A stretch of 47,834 nt of DNA. Source: Streptomyces sp. CBMA123 (lineage in GTDB: Bacteria; Actinomycetota; Actinomycetes; Streptomycetales; Streptomycetaceae). Location of the stretch: assembly GCF_014596465.1 (NCBI RefSeq), contig NZ_MECK01000112.1, positions 1 through 47,834 of the forward strand. Direction: 5' to 3'. Shown piece by piece: positions 17,231-25,058 of this stretch (positions are counted from its first letter, which is position 1; every line of letters begins with the position of its first letter). Under the pieces are notes generated by a model. It was not told where the DNA came from. It saw only the letters and a program-made list of their open reading frames with translations, and did no database searches. The translations under genes were made by a program, and so were the position numbers.

Positions 17231-18788
17231 GCCGCTTGGACGTCCCGAACAGGCTGCGCGAGATCTCCTGCCCGAGCTGCTTCCCGGCCGAGCGGGCGAA
17301 GGACTTCACGGTCGGGTTGCTGAGCAGCGAGCCCAGCAGCCCGCCCGCCCCCGTCGGCTCCTCCCGCCGCGGCGCGGGCTCACGCGGGGCGGGCTCACGC
17401 GGGGCGGGCTCGACCGGTGCCGGCTCCGGCCGGGGTGCCCGGGCCGCCAGCTTCTCGTACGCGGACTCCCGGTCGATCGCGTCCCGGTAGCGCGCCGTCA
17501 GCGGCGAGGCGTCCACCACCGCCCGCAGCGCTCCCTCCTCGATCGGCCCCATCAGCGACTGCGGCGCCCGCAGCCTGGTGGCCGCGACCGGTGTCGGCGC
17601 GCCCTTCTCGGAGAGCACGGTGACCACGGCCTCGCCGGTCCCCAGCGAGGTGAGCACCGTGCCGAGGTCGTAGGAGGAGCGGGGGAAGGTCGAGACGGTG
17701 GCCTTGAGCGCCTTGGCGTCGTCCGGGGTGAAGGCGCGCAGCGCGTGCTGCACCCGGTTGCCCAGCTGGGCGAGCACCTCGGCCGGGACGTCCTTCGGCG
17801 TCTGGGTCACGAAGAAGATGCCGATGCCCTTGGAGCGGATCAGCCGTACGGTCTGGGTGATCGCCTCCAGGAAGGCCTTGGAGCCGCCCTTGAACAGCAG
17901 GTGCGCCTCGTCGAAGAAGAACACCAGCTTGGGCCGGTCCAGGTCGCCGACCTCCGGCAGTTCCTGGTACAGGTCGGCGAGCAGCCACATCAGGAAGGTG
18001 GAGAACAGTCGCGGCCGGTCCTGCACGGCGGGCAGTTCCAGCACCGAGACCAGGCCCTGCCCGTCCGTCGTGGTGCGCAGCAGTTCGGCGGTGTCGAACT
18101 CGGGTTCGCCGAAGAACGCCCCGGCGCCCTCGTTCTCCAGCACGGTGAGCGCCCGCAGGATCACCCCGGCGGTGGCCGCGGAGAGGCCGCCGATGGTGCG
18201 CAGTTCCTCCTTGCCCTCGGGTGAGGTGAGGTGGCCGATGACGGCGGTGAGGTCCTTGAGGTCGTAGAGCTCCAGGCCCTGGCGGTCGGCGTAGTGGAAC
18301 ACCAGGCTGAGCGAGGACTCCTGGGTCTCGTTCAGGTCCAGCACCTTGGCGAGCAGCAGCGGGCCGAAGCTGGTGACGGTGGCCCGGATCGGGATGCCGG
18401 TGCCCTGCCCGCCGAGCGAGTAGAACTCGGCCGGGCAGCCCCGGGGCGTCCACTCCTGCCCGACCTCGGCGGCCCGGGCGGTGGTGCGGTCGCCCGGCGC
18501 ACCGGGCGCGGCGATGCCGGAGACGTCGCCCTTGATGTCGGCGAGGAACACCGGCACGCCCTGGGCGGAGAGCTGTTCGGCGATCAGCTGGAGGGTCTTG
18601 GTCTTCCCGGTGCCGGTGGCCCCGGCGACCAGCCCGTGCCGGTTGAGCACCCCGAGCGGGATGCGCACCTGCGCGTCGGGGTACGCGGTGCCGTCCAGCA
18701 GCACCGCGCCGAGGTCGAGCGCGGGCCCGGTGAAGGCGTACCCGTCGGCGATCTCCCGGACGGCCGGCGGGGTGGTGGCGGAAGGCAT
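17223..18788 (-). CDS. HerA-like helicase/ATPase (DUF853)
   Basis: A 521-residue P-loop ATPase of the HerA/FtsK superfamily, DUF853 group. Walker A is GATGTGKTKTL (56-66); Walker B is KLVFFFDEAHLLF near 285-297, followed by sensor-like FFVTQTPKDVP. Adjacent strands FLADIKGDVSGIA and QHALRAFTPDDAKAL are typical of the group. HerA proteins work with nucleases in DNA end processing or defence, but the DUF853 type usually lacks a NurA partner, and none is seen here. The C-terminal ~75 residues include a Pro/Arg/Glu repeat (four REPAP-like units) and a basic end (SKRRR). The ATG at 18788 fits the family's start. Confidence 0.92.
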   Translation of the reverse strand: MPSATTPPAVREIADGYAFTGPALDLGAVLLDGTAYPDAQVRIPLGVLNRHGLVAGATGTGKTKTLQLIAEQLSAQGVPVFLADIKGDVSGIAAPGAPGDRTTARAAEVGQEWTPRGCPAEFYSLGGQGTGIPIRATVTSFGPLLLAKVLDLNETQESSLSLVFHYADRQGLELYDLKDLTAVIGHLTSPEGKEELRTIGGLSAATAGVILRALTVLENEGAGAFFGEPEFDTAELLRTTTDGQGLVSVLELPAVQDRPRLFSTFLMWLLADLYQELPEVGDLDRPKLVFFFDEAHLLFKGGSKAFLEAITQTVRLIRSKGIGIFFVTQTPKDVPAEVLAQLGNRVQHALRAFTPDDAKALKATVSTFPRSSYDLGTVLTSLGTGEAVVTVLSEKGAPTPVAATRLRAPQSLMGPIEEGALRAVVDASPLTARYRDAIDRESAYEKLAARAPRPEPAPVEPAPREPAPREPAPRREEPTGAGGLLGSLLSNPTVKSFARSAGKQLGQEISRSLFGTSKRRR

Positions 18789-18957
18789 CGGGGCACGCTC
18801 CTGGGCGGGATCGGCGGACGGGAGCTGGTCCTGAACCCGGCCGGGCCCAGGCGATGTTCACGACATTTCCCATCAAACAGCCGCAATCGCCCTCCCGCAG
18901 CTCGCACCCGTGCGCGTGGCGGCGCCGCGGCTGCTGCGCCGCGCGCCGTCCGAACGG

Positions 18958-18963
18958 TAGGCT
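18958..18963 (+). promoter_or_regulatory. -10 element (TAGGCT) of a leaderless transcript
   Basis: TAGGCT ends six bases before the GTG at 18970, with no Shine-Dalgarno sequence, so the following gene is probably leaderless. Confidence 0.5.
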
Positions 18964-18969
18964 TTCCGT

Positions 18970-19266
18970 GTGATCTTCAAGCGCATCGGCAATGGGCGGC
19001 CGTACCCGGATCACGGCCGGACGAGCACCCGTCAGTGGGCTGACGTCGCCCCACGCCCGGTGCGGCTCGACCAGCTGGTGACCACCAAGGGCCAACTCGA
19101 CCTGGAAACCCTGTTGGCCGAGGACTCGACCTTCTACGGGGACCTCTTCGCCCACGTGGTGAAGTGGCACGGCGACCTCTACCTGGAGGACGGGCTGCAC
19201 CGGGCCGTACGGGCCGCGCTGCAGCAGCGCCAGGTACTGCACGCCCGTGTCCTCGAAATGGACTGA
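18970..19266 (+). CDS. VapB-like small conserved protein (no toxin adjacent)
   Basis: A 98-residue protein beginning MIFKRIGNGRPYPDHGR. The middle, VRLDQLVTTKGQLDLETLL, and the end, HRAVRAALQQRQVLHARVLEMD, are strongly patterned and I associate this sequence with streptomycete proteins labelled VapB-family antitoxin. No PIN-domain toxin lies on either side, so the antitoxin label is doubtful; it may have a housekeeping role. The GTG start is supported by the leaderless -10 element. Downstream comes a LytR_C protein on the same strand after 245 bp, which contains an imperfect GTACCC...GGGTAC inverted repeat near 19326-19359. Confidence 0.7.
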   Translation: MIFKRIGNGRPYPDHGRTSTRQWADVAPRPVRLDQLVTTKGQLDLETLLAEDSTFYGDLFAHVVKWHGDLYLEDGLHRAVRAALQQRQVLHARVLEMD

Positions 19267-19511
19267 CGGCCGCACCCCGGCTCCCAGGACCGCCCCCTCG
19301 CCACCCGGCGGAGGGCGGTCCGCGCGTACCCGGATACCTCCTTTCGGGTACCGGGGTACTCCAGATGATGATCGTTTAGTACCTTCACAGCTGTCCGGCA
19401 CTACGCTGCTGACTACGGCCGCGACCAGGGGATCCGCCCCCACCTGAGGGCGTCTCCTACCCGGCCCACCCCGTCATCCCGACCCGCCCTGGCACGAGGG
19501 GGAGACAGACC

Positions 19512-20189
19512 GTGAGCATGTTGACTCCCCAAGGCCTCAAGGGGAAGCAGTACCGCGTCACCGGCAACGCCTATCCGCGGCTGGGCCGGCCCCCGAAGAA
19601 GAGTCGCAAGGTGATCGCCGCACTCGCGGCGCTGCTCGCCCTGGCCCTGATCGGCCTCGGCGGCGTACAGCTGTACGACATCTTCCGCGGCAAGGACAGG
19701 AACGCCGCCGCCCAGGCCTGCGCCGCCCCGTCCGGCAAGCCGCTCGCGGCCCCGACCGCCGGCGCCACCCCGGGCGCCCCCGCGGCCTCCGGCGCGCCGG
19801 TCGACCCGCACGCCGTCCCGCAGCCCTCCGCCGTCACGGTGAACGTCTACAACGCCACCACCAAGGCCGGCCTGGCCGGCCGGACCGCCGACGAGCTCAA
19901 GAAGCGCGGCTTCACCATCGGCAAGGTCGGCAACGCGCCCGCCGAGCTGGACAAGAAGGTGCCCGGCACCGCCCAGGTGATCGCCGGCCCGACCGGCGTC
20001 GCCGCCGGCACCCTGGTGAGCTCCCAGATCGCCGGGGCCACCGTCACCGCCGACGCCCGCGCCGACACCACCGTGGACTTCGTGATCGGCGACAGCTACA
20101 ACGCCCTGCTGGACGAGACCCAGGCGGCCGCGGCCCTCGCCCTGGCCATCAAGCCCTCCCCCACCCCGAGCGCCACCGGCAGCTGCTAG
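19512..20189 (+). CDS. LytR C-terminal domain membrane protein
   Basis: A 225-residue protein: a short cytoplasmic N-terminus with basic residues, one membrane helix (VIAALAALLALALIGLGGVQLYDIF, about 34-58), an Ala/Pro/Gly-rich linker, and a LytR_C-type domain (about 110-195) with VTVNVYNATTKAGLAGRTADELKKRGF. The domain accompanies LCP (LytR-CpsA-Psr) cell-wall ligases, but here it stands without the catalytic domain, so it probably has an accessory or binding role on the outer face of the membrane. The GTG at 19512 has GGGGGAG seven bases upstream. A bidirectional terminator follows. Confidence 0.88.
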   Translation: MSMLTPQGLKGKQYRVTGNAYPRLGRPPKKSRKVIAALAALLALALIGLGGVQLYDIFRGKDRNAAAQACAAPSGKPLAAPTAGATPGAPAASGAPVDPHAVPQPSAVTVNVYNATTKAGLAGRTADELKKRGFTIGKVGNAPAELDKKVPGTAQVIAGPTGVAAGTLVSSQIAGATVTADARADTTVDFVIGDSYNALLDETQAAAALALAIKPSPTPSATGSC

Positions 20190-20212
20190 GTGTACTGACC
20201 ATGCAGGACGAG

Positions 20213-20247
20213 GAGAGCCCCCGGCAGACGCAGTGCCGGGGGCTCTC
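20213..20247. terminator. Bidirectional terminator between the LytR_C gene and upp
   Basis: GAGAGCCCCCGGCA (20213-20226) pairs perfectly with TGCCGGGGGCTCTC (20234-20247) around a 7-base loop, between two convergent genes. Confidence 0.85.
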
Positions 20248-20276
20248 GGACGTTCGGAGTCGTGCGGGAAGGGTGG

Positions 20277-20912
20277 TCAGCCGGCCGTGCCGTACAGCCG
20301 GTCGCCCGCGTCGCCCAGGCCGGGGACGATGTAGCCGTTCTCGTTCAGCCGCTCGTCGAGGGCGGCGGTGACCACGGTGACCGGCAGGCCGGCCAGCTCC
20401 CGCTGCACCACCTCGACGCCCTCGGGCGCGGCCAGCAGCACCACGGCGGTGACGTCGGTGGCACCGCGCTCGATCAGCATCCTGATCGCGGCGACCAGGG
20501 TGCCGCCGGTGGCCAGCATCGGGTCGAGCACGTAGACCTGGCGGCCGGAGAGGTCGTCGGGCATCCGGGTGGCGTACGTGGAGGCCTCCAGGGTCTCCTC
20601 GTTGCGCACCATGCCGAGGAAGCCGACCTCGGCGGTCGGCAGCAGACGGGTCATCCCGTCCAGCATGCCGAGGCCGGCCCGCAGGATCGGGACGACCAGC
20701 GGACGCGGGTAGCTGAGCCGGGTGCCGAGCGTGACCGCCACGGGCGTGGTGATCTCCACCTCGTCGGTGCGGACGTCCCGGGTGGCCTCGTAGGCGAGGA
20801 GGGTCACCAGCTCGTCGGTCAGGCGACGGAAGGTCGGCGAGTCGGTGCGCTCGTCGCGCAGGGTGGAGAGCTTGTGGGCGACCAGGGGGTGGTCGACGAC
20901 GTGGAGACGCAT
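20277..20912 (-). CDS. upp: Uracil phosphoribosyltransferase
   Basis: A 211-residue cytosolic enzyme of pyrimidine salvage: uracil + PRPP gives UMP + PPi. The PRPP-binding motif [14 protein letters not shown] is present, as are the uracil-pocket end [20 protein letters not shown], and [16 protein letters not shown]. Length is standard. A -10-like TAACCT (minus strand, 20919-20924) ends six bases before the ATG, so the transcript is likely leaderless. Upp in this position, next to the tadA locus, is the streptomycete arrangement. Confidence 0.97.
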   Translation of the reverse strand: MRLHVVDHPLVAHKLSTLRDERTDSPTFRRLTDELVTLLAYEATRDVRTDEVEITTPVAVTLGTRLSYPRPLVVPILRAGLGMLDGMTRLLPTAEVGFLGMVRNEETLEASTYATRMPDDLSGRQVYVLDPMLATGGTLVAAIRMLIERGATDVTAVVLLAAPEGVEVVQRELAGLPVTVVTAALDERLNENGYIVPGLGDAGDRLYGTAG

Positions 20913-21074
20913 GTACCGAGGTTAGCCCGGTCCTGGACGCCTGTACGACACGCCGTGCCAGGCCGCCCACCGGCCGCGGTCACCTTTTCGTGACACGCCG
21001 TGACGCACGCCGGATGTCCGGACGGAACCGGCTCCTGTGGTATCAACCCGGCCGTTCGGGGAATGTCACGTCTT

Positions 21075-21311
21075 ATGACGAGCAACCCGAAGGCCGGGGA
21101 TGGCTCGGCGGACGACCCCGCCGGCGCGGCGGGCCTTCGCGCCGGCCCGCCGCAGGACCCCCCGGAGACCGAGTCGGAGCGCCGCAGGCGGCGGGCCGTC
21201 TTCCTGCGCGAGCTCGCCGAAGCCCGTGAACTGAGGGAGCGGGTACAGCCCCGACGGACCAAGGAACGGCGGATGCGCGAAGCGATGCGGATGCGAACCT
21301 TCCGGATCTGA
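21075..21311 (+). CDS. Small basic conserved protein
   Basis: A 78-residue soluble protein with no recognised domain. The first half is Gly/Ala/Pro-rich and disordered-looking; the second half is a highly charged helix (ESERRRRRAVFLRELAEARELRERVQPRRTKERRMREAMR), likely a coiled coil or nucleic-acid-binding helix. An in-frame ATG at 21063 would add MSRL. The gene lies between divergent upp and the tadA partner gene, a position where I expect a small streptomycete-specific gene. Function unknown. Confidence 0.7.
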   Translation: MTSNPKAGDGSADDPAGAAGLRAGPPQDPPETESERRRRRAVFLRELAEARELRERVQPRRTKERRMREAMRMRTFRI

Positions 21312-21612
21312 CACCGCTCCGCCGGCCGCGCCGAGACCCCGTCGCGACCCGGCCGCCCCTCCTCCGGGCGTTCGGAACAAAATTCGACCGGCGTCGGACG
21401 GTCCCGCCCGGGTTCCGCCCGCCGCCACCCGGCCCTTCCGACACGACCTGCAAAGACGCGCTGCCGAACACCCCCCGCGAGGGCGGGCTTTCTGTCACGA
21501 TTCCGATGGGACGGTCCGAACAAGCGGATCGCCTCTGGCGCGGGGGCGGCCAGATTTCCGCGTTGCCCGAACGCGCCGACAGCCGAGACCGATGATCTTG
21601 GGAGTGTCCCTG
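21312..21612. other. 301-bp gap before the tadA operon
   Basis: No gene is evident. A short CCCGC-GAGG-GCGGG hairpin followed by CTTTCT (21474-21492) may terminate the small basic gene. TTGCCC at 21563-21568 could be a -35 element for the next gene, but no convincing -10 follows at the right distance. GGGAG at 21600-21604 serves the GTG at 21613. Confidence 0.4.
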
Positions 21613-22149
21613 GTGGCGTACTTCGCTGCAGTGCTTGCTCGCACCGAGGACGGGTGGGATGTGAGCGAGACGGAGCTCGACGACGTCGAAACCCTGGCCG
21701 ATCTGACCGATCTGGCCCGCGGCTCCGCACAGGACGACGACAGCGTCCTGATCTTCATCGAACAGGAGGATTCCTGGTTCGCCATCCTCCGGGTGGACGG
21801 TGAGGACGACCCGCGGATCTTCGTGTCGGACGGCGCCGCCGCGGCCCGCAGCTCCTACGGCTCCGTCCTCACCGACGAGCTGGTCGACCAGGCCGGCGAG
21901 AGCGAGTTCGGCGACCTGGACCACCTGCTGGACGAGGAGTCGGAGACCGAGGCGCGGGACGACGAGGACGCGGACGCCCGCGACGGCGTCCCGGTCGGCC
22001 CGCTCGGCGACGCCCACCTGCTCACCGAGTTCGGCCTGGCCGCCGACGAACTGCTCGGTCTCAGCGGCGAGGGCGCGGTGCCGGGCGACGCCCTGGAGGA
22101 GATCGCCGAGGCCCTGGGCTGCGGCGAGGTCCTGGAGTCGGTCCGGTAA
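21613..22149 (+). CDS. tRNA adenosine deaminase-associated protein
   Basis: A 178-residue acidic protein (many Asp/Glu in the middle: ESETEARDDEDADARDG) of the actinobacterial family regularly encoded beside tadA. The conserved start AYFAAVLARTEDGWDVSETELDDVETLADL and the C-terminal LGDAHLLTEFGLAADELLGL are recognisable. Its role is presumed to be a partner of the deaminase; no biochemical function is established to my knowledge. The GTG at 21613 is chosen over the frame's earlier ATG because GGGAG sits nine bases before it and homology begins here. The tadA gene follows 50 bp later. Confidence 0.85.
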   Translation: MAYFAAVLARTEDGWDVSETELDDVETLADLTDLARGSAQDDDSVLIFIEQEDSWFAILRVDGEDDPRIFVSDGAAAARSSYGSVLTDELVDQAGESEFGDLDHLLDEESETEARDDEDADARDGVPVGPLGDAHLLTEFGLAADELLGLSGEGAVPGDALEEIAEALGCGEVLESVR

Positions 22150-22199
22150 CGGCCCCGGTCGCACCGGTGTCCACCACCGGATGCCCGACACTGGATGCC

Positions 22200-22763
22200 A
22201 TGCAGCCCGCATCCACCCCGCTGACCGTCCCGTACGTCCCCCCGCTGCCCGCCCCCGTCCGCCCCGACCCGGTCCGCGACCGCTGGGCGGCGCCGATGCG
22301 CCTCGCCATCGCCGAGGCCGCCCTGGCGCCGGCCACCGGGGACGTCCCGGTCGGGGCGCTCGTCCTGGGCCCGGACGGCAAGGTGATCGGACGCGGCCAC
22401 AACGAGCGCGAGGCGGTCGGCGACCCGACCGCGCACGCCGAGGTGGTCGCGATCCGGCAGGCCGCCGACCGGCTCGGGGAGTGGCGGCTCAGCGGCTGCA
22501 CCCTGGTGGTGACCCTGGAGCCCTGCACGATGTGCGCCGGAGCCATCGTGCTGTCCCGGATCGACCGGGTGGTCTACGGCGCCCTCGACGAGAAGGCCGG
22601 CGCGGCCGGCTCGCTCTTCGACGTGATGCGCGACCGCCGGCTCAACCACCGGCCCGAGGTGATCTGGGGCGTCCTCGCCGAGGAGTGCGGCGAGCAGCTG
22701 CGCGCATTCTTCGACACCCACCGCCGAGGCCCCGGCGACGGCCCTTCGATACGGATTTCGTGA
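22200..22763 (+). CDS. tadA: tRNA(Arg) adenosine-34 deaminase
   Basis: A 187-residue zinc-dependent deaminase that converts A34 to inosine in tRNA-Arg(ACG), needed to read CGU/CGC/CGA codons. Zinc and catalytic residues are in THAEV (His79, Glu81) and PCTMC (Cys109, Cys112), with KAGAAGSLFDVM typical of TadA. The ATG at 22200 is chosen among several; the first ~30 residues are Pro-rich and not conserved, and a start at 22296 (MRLAIAEAAL) is possible. Its substrate, tRNA-Arg(ACG), is encoded twice in this same window at 45510-45692. Confidence 0.95.
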   Translation: MQPASTPLTVPYVPPLPAPVRPDPVRDRWAAPMRLAIAEAALAPATGDVPVGALVLGPDGKVIGRGHNEREAVGDPTAHAEVVAIRQAADRLGEWRLSGCTLVVTLEPCTMCAGAIVLSRIDRVVYGALDEKAGAAGSLFDVMRDRRLNHRPEVIWGVLAEECGEQLRAFFDTHRRGPGDGPSIRIS

Positions 22764-22793
22764 CCGTGCCACCCGTCCGGTAGAGTTCCCCTC

Positions 22794-22883
22794 GGTAGCG
22801 TGTCCGAGCGGCCAAAGGAGCACGCCTCGAAAGCGTGTGTGGGGGCAACTCCACCGTGGGTTCGAATCCCACCGCTACCGCCA
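22794..22883 (+). tRNA. tRNA-Ser(CGA)
   Basis: A 90-base tRNA including an encoded CCA. Acceptor arms GGTAGCG/CGCTACC with discriminator G pair fully. The anticodon arm is CACGC-CTCGAAA-GCGTG with anticodon CGA (reads UCG), followed by a long class II variable arm and GTTCGAATC in the T-loop. A strong hairpin terminator follows eight bases later. Confidence 0.97.
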
Positions 22884-22890
22884 GAAAGCC

Positions 22891-22921
22891 CGAGGGCCCG
22901 TCCGATCCGGACGGGCCCTCG
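22891..22921 (+). terminator. Terminator after tRNA-Ser
   Basis: CGAGGGCCCGTCCG (22891-22904) and CGGACGGGCCCTCG (22908-22921) form a perfect 14-bp stem with a 3-base loop, just after the tRNA CCA end. Confidence 0.85.
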
Positions 22922-23327
22922 GCGTTTCCGCGCCCCCTCGAACACGGAAAGGGCCCCGTACTCCGGGCTGATGACCACCATGGCCCGGCTCGTACGGAGC
23001 CTTGGAGGGGGAGCGGCTCGGGGGGACTGACCGCTCCCCCGGCGGAGTCCCACAACCGGCGCCGCGAGGGGGGTAGCCGCGACCACCGGTCCCACAGCGG
23101 GGGCTCCGGATCCACACGCCGGGGATTCCTGCCAGATCCTCGGCACGTCAACCATCCTGCCGTCCGGGCCGCGCCGGGACATCCGGAGAAAGGCCCCACT
23201 CGCGGGGACCTTCGTCCCGCCGGGCGAACGCGCCGCACACTTGATAGCCCGTCCGGTGGATAAGCTGCCCTGCAGGGCCGCTCGGGGACCCGGATGACGG
23301 CGGCCCACCGCAGGGAGGAAGGTCACG
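22922..23327. other. 406-bp intergenic region with a second hairpin
   Basis: No convincing gene. A 10-bp perfect inverted repeat, GGGGGAGCGG (23007-23016) with CCGCTCCCCC (23031-23040), may be a further terminator or attenuator. Near the next gene, TTGATA (23241-23246) and TAAGCT (23261-23266) resemble -35 and -10 elements, but the 14-base spacing is short. A CCCTGCAGGG palindrome lies at 23268-23277. The ribosome-binding site GGAGGAAGG is at about 23314-23322. Confidence 0.4.
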
Positions 23328-23492
23328 ATGGCGCAGGCGAAGAAGATCGGCATGGCCCTCCTGCTCATCTTCGTGCTCTACTCGATCATCACCTCGCCGG
23401 CCCGGTCCGCCGAACTCGTCCAGCTGGGTTTCGAGGGCATCTCGAACGCGGCCAAGGCGGTCGGCACCTTCATGACCGGTCTGATCAAGTAA
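23328..23492 (+). CDS. Small single-helix membrane protein
   Basis: A 54-residue protein: MAQAKKIGMALLLIFVLYSI starts a hydrophobic helix (about 8-24), then a TSPARSAELVQLGFEGISNAAKAVG amphipathic part and a hydrophobic end (TFMTGLIK). An excellent ribosome-binding site (GGGAGGAAGG) lies six bases upstream, and the coding frame keeps high GC3. I believe similar small proteins occur at this locus in other streptomycetes. Function unknown. The Dabb-domain gene starts 13 bp later with its own ribosome-binding site, so the two are probably co-transcribed. Confidence 0.8.
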   Translation: MAQAKKIGMALLLIFVLYSIITSPARSAELVQLGFEGISNAAKAVGTFMTGLIK

Positions 23493-23505
23493 GGAGCGGC
23501 ACATC

Positions 23506-23799
23506 GTGATCCGCCACCTGGTCCTGTTCAAGCTCAACGAGGGCGTCGCCAAGGACGAGCAGCGCGTGCTGTCCGGTGCCAAGGCGTTCGCCGAGCTCGG
23601 CTCGCTGATCCCCGAGCTGCGCGAGTGGGAGTGCGGCTGGAACACCACCGAGCGCGACATCGCGTACGACTACGCGATCAACAGCCTGGTCGAGGACGGC
23701 ACGGCCCTCCAGGCGTACCTGACCCACCCCGCGCACCAGGCCGCGGCCGGCCAGTGGCGCGAGTTCGCGACCTGGGTGATCGCCGACATCGAGGTCTGA
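23506..23799 (+). CDS. Dabb-domain (stress-responsive alpha/beta barrel) protein
   Basis: A 97-residue protein of the dimeric alpha/beta-barrel Dabb family. It begins [14 protein letters not shown], contains [27 protein letters not shown], and ends with the signature [27 protein letters not shown]. Family members are stress-induced in plants and form small homodimers in bacteria, with poorly defined activity. The GTG start has AAGGAG at good spacing. A strong terminator follows. Confidence 0.92.
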   Translation: MIRHLVLFKLNEGVAKDEQRVLSGAKAFAELGSLIPELREWECGWNTTERDIAYDYAINSLVEDGTALQAYLTHPAHQAAAGQWREFATWVIADIEV

Positions 23800-23830
23800 C
23801 CCCGCCGCCGTCCCCCGGACGGCCCGCGCC

Positions 23831-23857
23831 CGCCCCGTCCGGTCCCCGGACGGGGCG
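23831..23857 (+). terminator. Terminator after the Dabb gene
   Basis: CGCCCCGTCCGG (23831-23842) and CCGGACGGGGCG (23846-23857) form a perfect 12-bp stem with a TCC loop, followed by TCTTGGT. This is the most intrinsic-like terminator in the region. Confidence 0.85.
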
Positions 23858-24067
23858 TCTTGGTCTGCCCCGGAACAATCCTTGCGGCGCCTCGCCGGCG
23901 GGACCGGCCAAGCCCGGGCACCCCACCAACACACCTCCACCGGGTGCTTGCCCGACCTGTGCCCACCTTGTGATGCTATGACCGGTTTTGCCGGACATGG
24001 CGAGGTGCGAACCAGCCGCGACACCCGATCCGCAGGGCCCACCATTGTTGAATTTGGGAGGGGTGAC

Positions 24068-24913
24068 GTGTCCGTGGACGACGTGTTGGCTGCGATCATC
24101 AGCCCGGCCGGTGAGCTCCGTCCGGACGGGCTTCGCGGCCCCGGCGGCCGCCCCGTCATGGACGTCCGGACACTCACCCGGGTGCTGTTCGAACGACTCT
24201 CCGAGCTGCCGCCGGACGCCCCCGAACGGGAGCGGGTCCGGGCCGCCCTGATCGAGGTGAACATCCCGCTGGTCCGCTACGCGGCCACCCGCTTCCGCAG
24301 CCGCAGCGAGCCGATGGAGGACGTCGTCCAGGTCGGCACCATCGGTCTGATCAACGCGATCGACCGCTTCGACCCGACCCGGGGCGTCCAGTTCCCCACC
24401 TACGCGCTGCCGACCATCCTGGGCGAGATCAAGCGCTACTTCCGGGACAACGTCCGCACCATGCACGTCCCGCGCCGGCTCCAGGAGCTGTGGGTCCAGG
24501 TCAGCGGCGCCATGGAGGAGCTGACGGTGCAGCACGGGCGGACCCCCAAGGTGCCCGAGATCGCCGCCAGCCTGCGGATCCCGGAGGAGGACGTCCGGGC
24601 CTGCCTGGACGCCGGGCGCGCCTACAACGCCGCCTCCCTGGAGGCCGCCCAGGAGCACGAGGGCGGGCTCGCCCTGCTGGACCGGCTCGGCTACGAGGAC
24701 GCCGCACTGGCCGAGGTCGAGCACCGCGACATGGTCCGCCACCTGCTGGTCCAACTCCCCGAGCGGGAGCGGCGGATCGTGATGCTGCGGTTCTTCGCCA
24801 ACCTCACCCAGTCGCAGATCAGCACCGAACTGGGGATGTCCCAGATGCACGTCTCCCGGCTGCTCTCCCGGATCCTGACCAGGCTTCGGACCGGCAACTC
24901 CTGGGAAGAGTGA
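24068..24913 (+). CDS. SigB/SigF/SigN-type RNA polymerase sigma factor
   Basis: A 281-residue group 3 sigma factor of the streptomycete SigB/F/N family, directing core RNA polymerase to stress or sporulation promoters. Region 2 is [25 protein letters not shown], then [24 protein letters not shown] and [17 protein letters not shown]; region 3 follows; region 4 ends [24 protein letters not shown]. The GTG at 24068 has GGGAGGGG just upstream; an ATG at 23978 is possible but upstream residues are not family-like. No anti-sigma or anti-anti-sigma gene is adjacent. With the next gene it forms a tandem pair, as sigF and sigN do in S. coelicolor near tadA; I cannot tell which is which. Confidence 0.93.
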   Translation: MSVDDVLAAIISPAGELRPDGLRGPGGRPVMDVRTLTRVLFERLSELPPDAPERERVRAALIEVNIPLVRYAATRFRSRSEPMEDVVQVGTIGLINAIDRFDPTRGVQFPTYALPTILGEIKRYFRDNVRTMHVPRRLQELWVQVSGAMEELTVQHGRTPKVPEIAASLRIPEEDVRACLDAGRAYNAASLEAAQEHEGGLALLDRLGYEDAALAEVEHRDMVRHLLVQLPERERRIVMLRFFANLTQSQISTELGMSQMHVSRLLSRILTRLRTGNSWEE

Positions 24914-24956
24914 GATTGCAGCGCGTTACTCCGACGTGACATCTTGCGACGTTCGG

Positions 24957-24982
24957 GTTTGCCGAGGACCGTGTTCCGGTAT
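24957..24982 (+). promoter_or_regulatory. SigB-family-type promoter before the second sigma gene
   Basis: GTTT (24957-24960), 16 bases, CGGTAT (24977-24982). This fits the streptomycete stress-sigma pattern GnnT-N14-16-GGGTAC/T with one mismatch. It sits about 75 bp before the second sigma gene, which suggests one of these sigma factors drives it. Confidence 0.5.
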
Positions 24983-25058
24983 GGAGGGGGTTGGGCCCCT
25001 GCCGGGAACCTCCGTGCGACGGCCCCCGTTCAACTGTCAGTCACAAGGGGGTGGGTGC

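Noticed and set aside
18970..19266. Toxin-antitoxin module
   Set aside because: The VapB-like protein has no PIN toxin or other partner on either side.
22574..23368. Minus-strand open frame containing GGIRTHG and related words
   Set aside because: It is the antisense of tRNA-Ser(CGA); such 'IRTHG' proteins are a known annotation artefact.
23978..24067. Upstream ATG (23978) as the start of the first sigma factor
   Set aside because: GTG at 24068 has a strong ribosome-binding site and the extra residues lack family character.
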